Source of the DNA: Cheilinus undulatus
Lineage: Eukaryota; Chordata; Actinopteri; Labriformes; Labridae
NCBI RefSeq assembly: GCF_018320785.1
Contig: NC_054884.1
Coordinates: 24,367,667 to 24,431,666 of the forward strand
Direction of reading: 5' to 3'
DNA: 64,000 nt
The notes under the pieces are model-generated. The model was not told the origin of the DNA and searched no databases. It saw only the letters and a list, made by a program, of their open reading frames with translations. Positions 45,201 through 52,400 of this stretch are shown here, piece by piece (position 1 is the first letter of the stretch; every line of letters begins with the position of its first letter). The translations under genes and the position numbers were made by a program.

Positions 45201-46758
45201 ATATGCACTAGAGCATTTGGCTGTCTGACAATTATACCAATAGGGACTGCAGTGACATTGATTTGTAACCGATGCAGTCACTCAGCTTAACAGGATTCAC
45301 ACTTGTCTGATGCAGAGATTGTGTGTTTACTTTAAATTTTAGCAAATGTGAAAAAAAAACTACAAGAACTGAGAGGTTTTGGTAAAATGCCCCACTATCT
45401 TATTGGTTTTGTGTCGTTTTATGACATGATGCACGCACAAGAGGTACAGGGTCTGAGGAAATGTGAGTTCAGGCCAGTTGCACACTAAGGGTGGGGGTAA
45501 TCATGCTCTAGCATGGTATGGGGCAACTGGGAGACCACACCATTACTTGCACCATTATTTTTTAAGACACAGTTTATTCTGTAATATTATGTCTTTTCAT
45601 TTCTACATCACAAGGTATAAAAAAATTTGAGGAAATACAGGACATGAATATTTCATGATTTTTGTCTCAGAAGATTAATGATGTTTGGTGATTTCCCATC
45701 TCTCTTGTTCCAAATGTAAACTCATACTATTAACAGTTTACTTTTCTGCGGTCTGCATCATGAACCACATCACAAATACTATGCTAATGCTGCTAACTAC
45801 TTTGTGTTCCCTTTGTAGGGTAGTGGTGTACGAGGGCAGGAACATTTTATCAGACTCGGGGGCGGTGTATGACCACACACTGGCTGGAGGCAGACTGGGA
45901 CTGTTCGTCTTTTCTCAGGAACACGTAATCTTCTCAGACCTTAGATACGAGTGCAGAGGTAAGACGCAGCATCAAAATATTCATCTTGATTACTACTTAG
46001 AAAATGATCCCATTGCCTACCTGAAAAAAAGTTCCTTTACAGTGCTTATAGAAAATATTCACCCCCCTGGATGTATTATGTTTTTAATAATTTTTAAAAA
46101 TCGATCATGGTCAATGTAATTTTTTGGACAAAAAATAATTTACAAATGTGCCATAATTCTACCATTTCTTGATGATGATTTAACTGAACTCTATAGGGAT
46201 GTTCAGTGCCTTGATTTTTTTTTGTATCCATCCCCTGACTTGTACATGTCAATGACCTTTTCTCTGAGATGCTTGGAGTGTTCTTTTGCTTTCATGGTGT
46301 AATGGTAGCCAGAAATAGTGAATACCCAGTGACTGCACCTTCCAGACACGTGTGTCTTTATACTACAATAAAGTGAGACACATTCACTGCACTCAGATGA
46401 TCCCCATTTCACTATTAGCACCAATTGGCTGGACCTCTGTTGAATTAGGTCAGTCACTTTAAAGGGGGTGAATATTTATGCTGTTACTTGCTCAGCATTA
46501 TATATTTTATTTAATTGACCTTACTTTGGAGAAATCTGTCTTCACTTTGACATTAAAGAGATTTTGTTGTGTTTTTTTGGGTGATGTATTATTGCATGCG
46601 TATCTCCTGCTATAAGTCTTATTCTACTGAGTTTGTTACTGAAAACCTGAAGGATAGACAGCTTATACCTGCAGTAAAACAGTATCATAAAATGGTCTGT
46701 AATAAGTGTCATTGCATTCCTTTCTTACATTTCCCTTTAACTTCCCTCAGACACCTGA
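24144..46758 (+). CDS. thbs1: Group-A thrombospondin, thrombospondin-1-like, lacking the N-terminal domain; complete
   Basis: Twenty coding exons join in frame to 970 residues. Order: signal peptide (1-21), coiled coil with the CxxxC pair Cys36/Cys40 that links trimers (35-75), a Ser/Asn/Gly/Asp-rich linker, VWC domain (~128-184), three TSR domains (~186-354), three EGF-like domains (355-~500), calcium-binding type-3 repeats (~500-735), and the lectin-like C-terminal domain. Group-A thrombospondins are secreted trimeric matrix proteins that act on adhesion, angiogenesis, synapses and TGF-beta. The C-terminal exons follow thrombospondin-1 rather than -2 ([29 protein letters not shown]). The usual length is ~1170; the ~200 missing residues are the laminin-G-like N-terminal domain, whose exon cannot fit in the 467-bp intron after the signal exon. 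It may be a fish paralogue rather than the direct thbs1 orthologue, so the symbol is provisional. Confidence 0.9.
24208..24674. other. Intron between signal-peptide exon and coil exon (467 bp)
   Basis: Too short to hold the ~560-bp exon that codes the thrombospondin N-terminal domain, and no reading frame in it resembles that domain. Confidence 0.8.
24675..24811 (+). CDS. thbs1: Thrombospondin coding exon 2: coiled coil
   Basis: Acceptor TTCGCTCCAG, donor GTAAGG. Residues 22-67. [20 protein letters not shown] aligns with [20 protein letters not shown] of thrombospondin-1, including both interchain cysteines, and the exon ends at the same place (DRV for RKV). Confidence 0.87.
24812..26778. 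other. Thrombospondin intron 2
   Basis: 24900-25930 looks like old non-autonomous DNA repeats (AACACTTTAAAAGTG-type words; AGTAGAAGTAAAAGTAC near 25850, also at 31385). 25380-25600 shares sequence with 52660-52800. 26000-26770 shows nothing recognisable. Confidence 0.5.
26779..27033 (+). CDS. thbs1: Thrombospondin coding exon 3: coil end, linker, first half of VWC
   Basis: Acceptor CTCTCCCAG, donor GTCAGT, 85 codons. It starts [14 protein letters not shown] (end of coil), then ~45 residues rich in Ser, Asn, Gly and Asp with several N-glycosylation sequons, then [20 protein letters not shown] (VWC start). The linker is much longer than in thrombospondin-1. Confidence 0.87.
27034..27978. other. 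Thrombospondin intron 3
   Basis: No exon, repeat or motif recognised. Confidence 0.5.
27979..28072 (+). CDS. thbs1: Thrombospondin coding exon 4: second half of VWC
   Basis: Acceptor TTTTTGTAG, donor GTAAGT. It codes [16 protein letters not shown] and then EGECCPVCL, the typical CCxxC end of a VWC (chordin-like) domain. Confidence 0.9.
28147..28345 (+). repeat. Direct repeat in thrombospondin intron 4, arm 1
   Basis: Shares GAGAAAGCT.TACATTAC, TTCTGAGTTC..TGTAGGTC, AGCAGTTTTCA.CAGCAC and GCTCTGGTAT with 29184-29380 in the same order. Confidence 0.8.
29085..29205. repeat. Degenerate GATAC/GATAT short-period array
   Basis: GATACAGTA, GATACGAT, GATATGAT and similar words recur every 5-10 bases. 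A weaker array of the same kind is at 40015-40170. Confidence 0.75.
29184..29380 (+). repeat. Direct repeat in thrombospondin intron 4, arm 2
   Basis: Partner of 28147-28345. Both arms are preceded by TACGATATGAT, so the GATAC-rich array belongs to the repeated unit. Confidence 0.8.
29613..29777 (+). CDS. thbs1: Thrombospondin coding exon 5: TSR1
   Basis: Acceptor TGTCTAAAG, donor [26 protein letters not shown] holds the C-mannosylation WxxWxxW motif and the O-fucose site CSATCG. The linker after it is DRKGRT, where mammalian thrombospondin-1 has the TGF-beta-activating KRFK. Confidence 0.92.
30074..30250 (+). CDS. thbs1: Thrombospondin coding exon 6: TSR2
   Basis: Acceptor GTGTGCAAG, donor [23 protein letters not shown], then [19 protein letters not shown]. 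The third Trp of the WxxWxxW motif is absent; the fucosylation motif CTTTCG is kept. Confidence 0.92.
30340..30507 (+). CDS. thbs1: Thrombospondin coding exon 7: TSR3
   Basis: Acceptor TAGTTGCAG, donor [25 protein letters not shown], then [18 protein letters not shown], ending CNRQPCPI. Confidence 0.92.
30631..30669. repeat. Perfect inverted repeat, 19-bp arms, 1-base centre
   Basis: AAAAAATCCCCTGCAGTGT, T, then its exact complement ending ATTTTTT. It is followed by three TTACACTGT-like tandem units (30667-30690). Confidence 0.9.
30779..30920 (+). repeat. SINE-like retroposon copy C, 3' part
   Basis: GATTCGAATCTGGCCTGAGG (B-box-like), pyrimidine-rich body CTCTTCCCTGCTCTCG, CCACTGTCCTCC, then AATAAAGGCACAAAAA. 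Same family as the minus-strand copies at 6721 and 7570. Confidence 0.65.
30959..31089 (+). CDS. thbs1: Thrombospondin coding exon 8: EGF-like 1
   Basis: Acceptor TGCTTTCAG, donor [26 protein letters not shown] aligns with the first EGF domain of thrombospondin-1 ([20 protein letters not shown]). Confidence 0.92.
31090..33817. other. Thrombospondin intron 8 (2.7 kb)
   Basis: 31820-32579 begins TGTTACGACCCGGCT and ends GGCTGGCGCCGTAACA, a possible solo LTR or inverted-repeat element without clear target duplication. A (TG)9 tract is near 32140, a hAT-like end (GATTGACAGCCCTA) at 32747-32760, and a weak third copy of the repeat of 5360/14690 at about 32880-33150. Confidence 0.45.
31820..32579. 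mobile_element. Possible solo LTR or TIR element
   Basis: Ends TGTTACG.C.C..GC / inverted complement, starting TG and ending CA, about 760 bases with no coding content. Flanks show no obvious duplication, so its class is open. Confidence 0.3.
33818..33952 (+). CDS. thbs1: Thrombospondin coding exon 9: EGF-like 2, shortened
   Basis: Acceptor TTCCTGCAG, donor GTTTGT, 45 codons. The Cys2-Cys3 loop has three residues (CVTEC) where thrombospondin-1 has eight; the rest ([20 protein letters not shown]) is well conserved. All six cysteines can still be placed. Confidence 0.88.
34039..34257 (+). CDS. thbs1: Thrombospondin coding exon 10: EGF-like 3 and start of type-3 repeats
   Basis: Acceptor TCTGTCTGTAG, donor [26 protein letters not shown], then [20 protein letters not shown], the junction of EGF-3 with the calcium-binding wire. 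Confidence 0.92.
34258..34455. repeat. Fish dispersed repeat filling the intron between thrombospondin exons 10 and 11
   Basis: From CCCCAATTCCAAAAAAGTTT to about ATTTAATGGCAGCA it matches a widespread fish DNA repeat (ATGCAATGATTTGCAAATCT, TTATTCACAATAGAACATA). It takes up nearly all of the 228-bp intron. Confidence 0.7.
34486..34593 (+). CDS. thbs1: Thrombospondin coding exon 11: type-3 repeats
   Basis: Acceptor TTGGCCGCAG, donor [26 protein letters not shown] with Asp-rich calcium ligands, 36 codons. Confidence 0.92.
34700..34859 (+). CDS. thbs1: Thrombospondin coding exon 12: type-3 repeats
   Basis: Acceptor TCTGTGATAG, donor [26 protein letters not shown] and a second DNCPF repeat, ending DIDGD. 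Confidence 0.92.
34860..37208. other. Thrombospondin intron 12 (2.3 kb)
   Basis: AT-rich, no exon, repeat family or motif recognised. Confidence 0.5.
37209..37327 (+). CDS. thbs1: Thrombospondin coding exon 13: type-3 repeats
   Basis: Acceptor TGTTTCTCCAG, donor [26 protein letters not shown] and [16 protein letters not shown]. Confidence 0.92.
37328..37734. other. Thrombospondin intron 13
   Basis: Nothing recognised beyond splice sites. Confidence 0.5.
37735..37969 (+). CDS. thbs1: Thrombospondin coding exon 14: type-3 repeats
   Basis: Acceptor TTTTGGCTTAG, donor [26 protein letters not shown] and further DNCPYI and DNCRLV repeats, 78 codons plus one base. Confidence 0.93.
38222..39534 (+). 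repeat. Polypyrimidine (TTTC-rich) tract filling most of thrombospondin intron 14
   Basis: About 1.3 kb of T/C-dominated sequence (CTTTCTTTC, TTTTTCTTTC) on the coding strand, ending at the acceptor of exon 15. Long open frames in it code only Phe/Leu/Ser/Ile and are composition artefacts. Confidence 0.85.
39535..39762 (+). CDS. thbs1: Thrombospondin coding exon 15: last type-3 repeat and start of C-terminal domain
   Basis: Acceptor TCTCCCCTGCAG, donor [23 protein letters not shown] stands where mammalian thrombospondin-1 has DGRGDACKDDFDHDS, so the RGD is SGD (726-728). Then [20 protein letters not shown]. Confidence 0.93.
39842..39972 (+). CDS. thbs1: Thrombospondin coding exon 16: C-terminal domain
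   Basis: Acceptor TTCCCCAAATAG, donor [26 protein letters not shown] and RFYVVMWK (834-841), the segment reported to bind CD47 in mammalian thrombospondin-1. Confidence 0.94.
39973..43425. other. Thrombospondin intron 16 (3.5 kb)
   Basis: Contains the GATA-rich array (40015-40170), a run of about 13 C (40760-40772), a (TTTG)n tract (about 40793-40810) and the Tc1 copy at 41351-42713. The rest is unremarkable. Confidence 0.55.
41351..42713 (+). mobile_element. Tc1/mariner-type transposon, nearly full length, broken
   Basis: Ends AGTGCCTTCAAAATGTATTC and the inverse of AGTGCTGACATAAAGTATTC, bordered by TA. Plus-strand pieces of a Tc1 transposase are visible ([20 protein letters not shown] near 41743; [32 protein letters not shown] near 42155), separated by stops and frameshifts. 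It is the best preserved of four family copies in the window. Confidence 0.85.
43426..43566 (+). CDS. thbs1: Thrombospondin coding exon 17: C-terminal domain; GC donor
   Basis: Acceptor [30 protein letters not shown], then WHTGNTRHQ. The conserved junction (GQ|VRTLW) falls at CAG|GCATGA; no GT is near, so a GC-AG intron is inferred. Length 47 codons, phase 0. Confidence 0.88.
43784..43881 (+). CDS. thbs1: Thrombospondin coding exon 18: C-terminal domain
   Basis: Acceptor TCTGTGATAG, donor [26 protein letters not shown], then THRPKTGFI; follows thrombospondin-1, not -2. Confidence 0.94.
43882..45818. other. Thrombospondin intron 18
   Basis: No exon or repeat recognised. Confidence 0.5.
45819..45958 (+). 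CDS. thbs1: Thrombospondin coding exon 19: C-terminal domain
   Basis: Acceptor TTCCCTTTGTAG, donor [26 protein letters not shown], then [20 protein letters not shown], ending YECRG/D. Confidence 0.94.
46038..46590 (-). mobile_element. Tc1-type copy with large internal deletion, in last thrombospondin intron
   Basis: Starts TACAGTGCTTATAGAAAATATTC-like sequence matching the end of the 41351 copy. The minus strand reads [20 protein letters not shown], the transposase N-terminus, with the middle and C-terminus deleted. The right limit is approximate. Confidence 0.8.
46751..46758 (+). CDS. thbs1: Thrombospondin coding exon 20: last two residues and stop
   Basis: Acceptor ACTTCCCTCAG at 46750 gives Asp-Thr-TGA, a tail CRDT close to the CRDP end of mammalian thrombospondin-1, where the last exon likewise adds only the final residues. 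Reading through at 45959 instead would add an unrelated tail. Confidence 0.75.
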
Positions 46759-47135
46759 AGAACCCTCCAGAGAACCACATACAAAAAATTTTTTATCAAA
46801 TCTAAGAAAGAGAAAAAGGGAGAATATGCACAAGACCTGGACTGTCAACCTGCCAAGACTATCAATAAGTGCCCTTCATCTATCGAACAGCTTTTACGCA
46901 ACAACATTGATTTCCAGCTTGTCTCATTCGCTTTTAATTGCAAGACTCAGAGTGCATTTCTAGTGACAGTTACCCCTCGCTACTTTCATTTGATTTTCTT
47001 TTAATGGTTGTAAATAATTATTTATTGCCAGATGCCAACGGGAGAGACAGCAGGATGAATTAATGATGGAGTAAATAGAGATTTGTGCAGATGTCTGGTG
47101 GTAACTTATCAATAAAATACTGTTTTTGTCACTTG
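46759..47135 (+). other. thbs1: Thrombospondin 3' UTR with poly(A) signal
   Basis: Follows the TGA at 46756-46758. AATAAA at 47111-47116 is the first canonical signal, so transcripts probably end near 47130. Confidence 0.6.
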
Positions 47136-48900
47136 TTATTTTCTTCCCTCTGTCTGATAACACACATACAGCTCACATAGCAGAGTCCAAGCGTGGTCTG
47201 CATCGCCCTCTAGCGGTGAGAGTGCCAGCTTCATCTCCTGACTATGGGAGGCTGGCAAAGGTTAGTTAAGGTAAAAAAAGTTAAGTAGAGGAAGTTATCT
47301 GATCACTACATATTTGTAGAGCTCTTTTTACAGGCAGTGGTAAAAGCATACCAAAGAATTGCTCAATTACTGGTAAGGTTTTTATCAGTATGAACACATG
47401 TTCCTCAAGGATCTAAACTAATTGTTGTTATTTTACTGAAAAGGATAGAAATATTTTTCTTTTTTATCATTAAATTGCAACTGCACCCATGATTACAACT
47501 GCCAATTGTCATGTCAAGTATGTGGAAAAAGCCATACTTACAGAGGAGGATAAGGGTCAGGCATAAGGAAGAAAAAGTTAGAGGAAGAAGATTTTTTTCC
47601 ACTAAGCACTTTAAGAAAAATCAAAGTAATGAGAATTAAGTCAAAAGGTGGAGGAAAATGTTAAAAGATCTAGAATAATCGTAGAAGAAGGAGGGCGAGT
47701 GCTACTGTTACATAGGGTCAAAAAAGTGTAAAACTTTTTAACATGGATCCGGTGCTCGTCAGGATGAGAGGACATAGTGCAAAAAAGAAAAAACAGTAAC
47801 TTGCCAGATTACTTGAATATAAAGTCCATGGTAGAAATAGCAGCCAAAGCTGAAAATCTGATGCAAACTGATTAAATTAAAGTCCTTTACTGAACAGGGA
47901 TATCTATGTGTTTCAACTAAAGCAAGTCTTCATCAGGACATGACGTCCTGATGAAGGACGCATGATTTTTTTCCAACAATATCATTTTATAATTTGATTT
48001 GTATTATTTTGGCATTTTTAACTTATATTCTCTCAAAATGTAACAGTTTATTTAATAGAGTTTTTTTTTTTTTTTTTTTTTAACAATTTAACTTTTTCAG
48101 CTAGTATATTAAGCTTGAATATTTTCCCTTTTCCCCCATGGCACCACCTTTTTTATTTCAACAGTTTGAATTATTGATCTACATTTGAACTTTTTTCCAT
48201 AATTTCTCCTTTTTTCTTCATGATTTTCACTTTTTTATTTGCCTTCAACTCTGCTTTTCAACATTTCAGAATGTTTCCCTTGGCATTTTGACGTTCTTCT
48301 GCCAATTGTGGATTTTTTCTCCTCAACATTTTTATATTTTTTGGACCATTCCACTTCCTTAACAGTTCAACCATCTGTTTATTTACTTTTTTTTTAATAT
48401 TTAGGTTTTTCTTTATTAGCAATCCATTTTTTCAACAGTCCAGGTATTCCTCTTCAGCATTATGACGGTTTTTTGTAAATTTTTTTTTTTTTTTTTAAAT
48501 GTTCATTTTTCTTGAGGTGTTACACTAAAAAGGGTTCTCCCCTTATCTTCCACGGATACTAAAGAAAGAAAATTGCTCTTAAAGGGGATATTTCAGCTAC
48601 AACTATGAAGTAAATAAAAAAAAAAATCTGTTTTTAGTAATTTATAACTTTACATTAGAGTTCAATTAACACTATTTTCCATTTCTTATTCACATTTCTG
48701 TATTTATTTTCTATTTAATATATATTTTTAGCATTATTGTATTGTTAACTCCTTTTTCTTACATAATTTCCACCGTCTGTGTCTTGTGACGTGTTTGAAA
48801 AATACAAAAGTACAGAAATAAATCAGGGTTGACCTTGTGCCTCGAGGAAACTAAATCCTTTGTAATGACTGAAAACATCAAACCTGTTGAACCGGTTCTA
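47136..48900. other. Spacer between the thrombospondin gene and kcnk1
   Basis: No gene seen. A 12-bp-arm inverted repeat (CTTCATCAGGAC at 47928-47939 with its complement at 47945-47956), a T-rich stretch with a run of over 20 T at about 48061-48082 and a second near 48480. The right end leads into the kcnk1 promoter. Confidence 0.55.
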
Positions 48901-48948
48901 GAGCGCTCAGGTACACTTAGGTACACTCTACCTGCTGCAGTCAGGGAG

Positions 48949-48956
48949 TGACGTCA
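48949..48956. promoter_or_regulatory. Palindromic CRE (TGACGTCA) upstream of kcnk1
   Basis: A full cAMP-response-element consensus about 160 bases before the kcnk1 ATG, within a locally GC-richer segment. Two more TGACGT cores lie at 49085-49090 and 49097-49102, the second between GTTATC and GATAAC (49091-49108). Binding is an inference from the motif. Confidence 0.5.
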
Positions 48957-49115
48957 CCGGTGCCCGCTTCCAGTGAGATGTGGAGAATGAGGAAGACGGG
49001 TCTAACCACTTCGGAAAGAAAAGAAGTTAATAGTCCTTTAAAACAGCTGTCTGCGTGTTTAGACTAGGAATAGTGGGTACATTTTGACGTGTTATCTGAC
49101 GTGATAACTTGAGAG

Positions 49116-49464
49116 ATGTCGCGCGGTTGTTCAGAATGGTGTTCTCGGTTTGTAGAGAGACACCATTCAGCGATGAATTTTGCGCTCCTCATTTTTGGCT
49201 ACATCTTTTACCTCATAATCGGCGCAGCAATTTTCTCTGCCATTGAGCTTCCGTACGAGCACAAACTTCGGCGCGAGCTGATAGAGGCCAGACGAGACTT
49301 CCTGAGCAACAACACCTGTGTGTCCGAGGCGCGCCTCGAGGAGCTGCTGGTCCGCGCGCTGGAGGCCAGTAACTATGGAGTGTCCGTAGTGGGAAACGAC
49401 AGCAACCACAACTGGGACTTTGTGTCGTCTTTATTCTTCACCAGCACCGTGCTGACCACGACAG
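49116..49464 (+). CDS. kcnk1: kcnk1 exon 1
   Basis: ATG in a fair context (GAGATGT with G at -3). Codes M1, the cap and the first half of pore 1, ending LTTTG one base into the first filter Gly. Donor GTGAGG. Confidence 0.95.
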
Positions 49465-52400
49465 GTGAGGCCAGCTAGGTGTGCCAGTTTACAGTCAAAA
49501 CCAGAGCTAAAGGCTGTGGTCGCCTTTGGGTGTCTTTTGGAAGTTTTCTCTTTCATGAAAGGTCAGGAAGAACCAGGGTCACGAAGCATCTTTGCATGGT
49601 TTTAAGCTTGAATATAACCAGCTGTCGTGTTTTGAATTGTAAGCTACCACTTAGAACATTTATCTGTAAGAATAAAATATTCAAATTGCTTCTCTTAAAT
49701 CATGAAAGTACACGTAGCCGTCATTACTACAGAAGCCCAAAGAGGCCAATCACTTATTCATTTTATTTTCACTCCATTTTTCTTGTAAACAAGTTCCCTT
49801 TAGTAATCTTACCAAGTTTCTAAAGAAACTGGTATCATGAGATAATCAGCACTGTTGGAGACTACTGGATGAATAAATTGAGATTGCAAAAAATAACATT
49901 TACATGTTATAACAGGTAAAAAATATGTCAGTATATGAACAGGGTTCTATATATTATTCTACTAAATATTTTGTGGCAAAATATTAATACCCCCACTATG
50001 ATGTAAACTATATGGATAAAAGTATTTGGCACCTGCCGATCCTACCAGTCGGGACTGTAAGGACATTCTGTTCAAATATGTGTATTTTTATATGAGGTTG
50101 GCCCCCTTTTGCAGCTTTAACAGCATCCACTCTTCTTTGAAGGCTCTCCTCAAGATTTTAGACTTTTTATAGGAATTTTTGGCTATTCATTCTGTAGCGC
50201 ATTTTTGAGGTCAGGCACTATTGTTGGACCAGTCGAGTTATTCCACACCAAACTCATCAAACCATGTGTTTATAGTCCTTGCTTTTTGCTGTGGGGCACA
50301 GTCATGTTGGAAAAGGTTGCCACAAAGTTGGTCTTGGTATGCTGAAGCATTAGATTGCCTTTTACTGAAAACAAAAGGGGCCTAGCCCAAACCTTGAAAC
50401 ACATCCCCAAACTATCGTCCCTCCTCCACCAAACTTCACAACACAGTCAGGCATGTAATGTTCCCCTGGCACCCACTAAACCCACACTCGCCCATCTGAA
50501 TGCCAAATGGAGAAGGGTGATTCATCACTCCCTAGAACATGTTTCCGATGCTCCACGGTCCACCGTCGGCATGCTTTACACCACTCCATCTGATGCTTTA
50601 CATTGGACTTAGTGTTGAGAGGCTTGCATGCAGCTGCTTGGTCATGGAAACCCATTCCATGAAGCTCCCACCCTGTGATTTTACATGGTCTTCAGCTTCA
50701 TGGCTGAGTTGCTGTTGTTCCTAAATGCTTCCACTTCCTAGTAGTATCACTTACAGTCAACTCTGTAATATCCAGAAGGAATACAATTTCACACACCCAA
50801 CCCCCACAATGACCCATTTTGTGTTACAAATGTCCAGGTGCTCAATTTTATGTATCTGTGGTAACAGGTCTGATTGAATTCAGTAGTTAACAGGTGTTAC
50901 CAAATACTTTTCTCCATATAGTTTGTGTTAACTAATGTTAAAACACATAAATAACTAGAACTACTACCATGTTATGACTATATCACTTTTTTATTTTTTT
51001 TTACCATTTTCGAATTCTTCGAACGAAATGAGAGTCCTGTCAATGTAGAAATAAACAAGACTCTTTATTTTATTTATGATAAAAATGCCAAACATGTCTC
51101 TTTCTTATTTGTCTCTTAAATTTTAGCCAAAAGTAAATAGTGACCCCTGCTATTTAATAAAGTCTACAGCATGTCAAATGTTGAACCTTTTGTAGTCCAG
51201 CGTATAGAAGAAGGATAAGAGACGTTAGAAAGGAGATATGCAGTACTTATGAGAAATGACGCCCTTGAAGATCCTTAACACATACGCGAGTCTAACCTGC
51301 AAAATAAGAGGCAAGTTAAATCCACAGAGCTTTGGCCTTCAGCAAACATGCAAGGTTATGAAAGGATGCACTGAAACTCCATCTATAATTCATTTTGATC
51401 ATTATTTATTTATGGATTTAAGCTGAAGTATGAATTGAAAATCTGATTAGTTTTTCACAAGACATGCTGGTTTCCCACGAGCATCTGTTTTCCTTTCCCG
51501 TCTGTGTAATTATTATTCAGCGTGTGGAGCGTCAGAGCAGCTAAGTGGCTCCTGGAGAGGAATCCCACCTCTAATTATAACCCTGTAATTGTCCACATTA
51601 ACACAGCTGCCATTTTCCTCTGACATCATACTCAGGGTGGGGAAACTCAAAGACTGTTTAGTGTTCCACTGGAGCTGGGTAGGGAGAAAATTTGGGGTAC
51701 TTTCATAAATTTAGTTTACACTGATTGTGGTAAAAAATAAATGTCAGGCCTAATACTCAGTAAAAGATCATTTAGAGTGAGAACAACTAACAGGAACATG
51801 CTTGACCAGCAGATAATCTATTTAAAGATAATCTGTTTAAATGGGGAATTATCATTTCATTTATTTTATCTAATTAAGAAGCATTTACATAATCATTAAA
51901 ATGTTAATGATGTTGACACCTGTTTGATATCACTGCAACAATCCTAAATCCTAAACTCATAATATTGGATAATATATTGATTTTACTCATCAGAATTTAC
52001 ATGTAAACTCTTGCAGTTGTCCAGATTGCACAAATATGTTGGCAACATTTGAAAAAGTTGGAGGATTCTCACAAGTTAGACCTATATTTTAAAATGTTGG
52101 CAACAAATCTGGGCAACTAGGACAATGCTCTCTCTCAGTTAAAAATATGATTGAGGATCATAAGGTTTCTGTACACCAGTCACCATAATAATAGCGATGT
52201 TATCATTTTAAAAACACATTATATTTCAGTTTATAGGCAGTGCTTCCCAAAGTGTGGACTGGGACTCACAGAGGTTCTGTAGGTGGGCTGCAAGAGGTCA
52301 TTTACAAGGTCTGAAAATCAAAGAATGTCCATAAAATACATGAAAATGTCATTTTATTGAGTTTTAGAAGGAAAAAACAGGCAGAACTCACGCCACTTTT

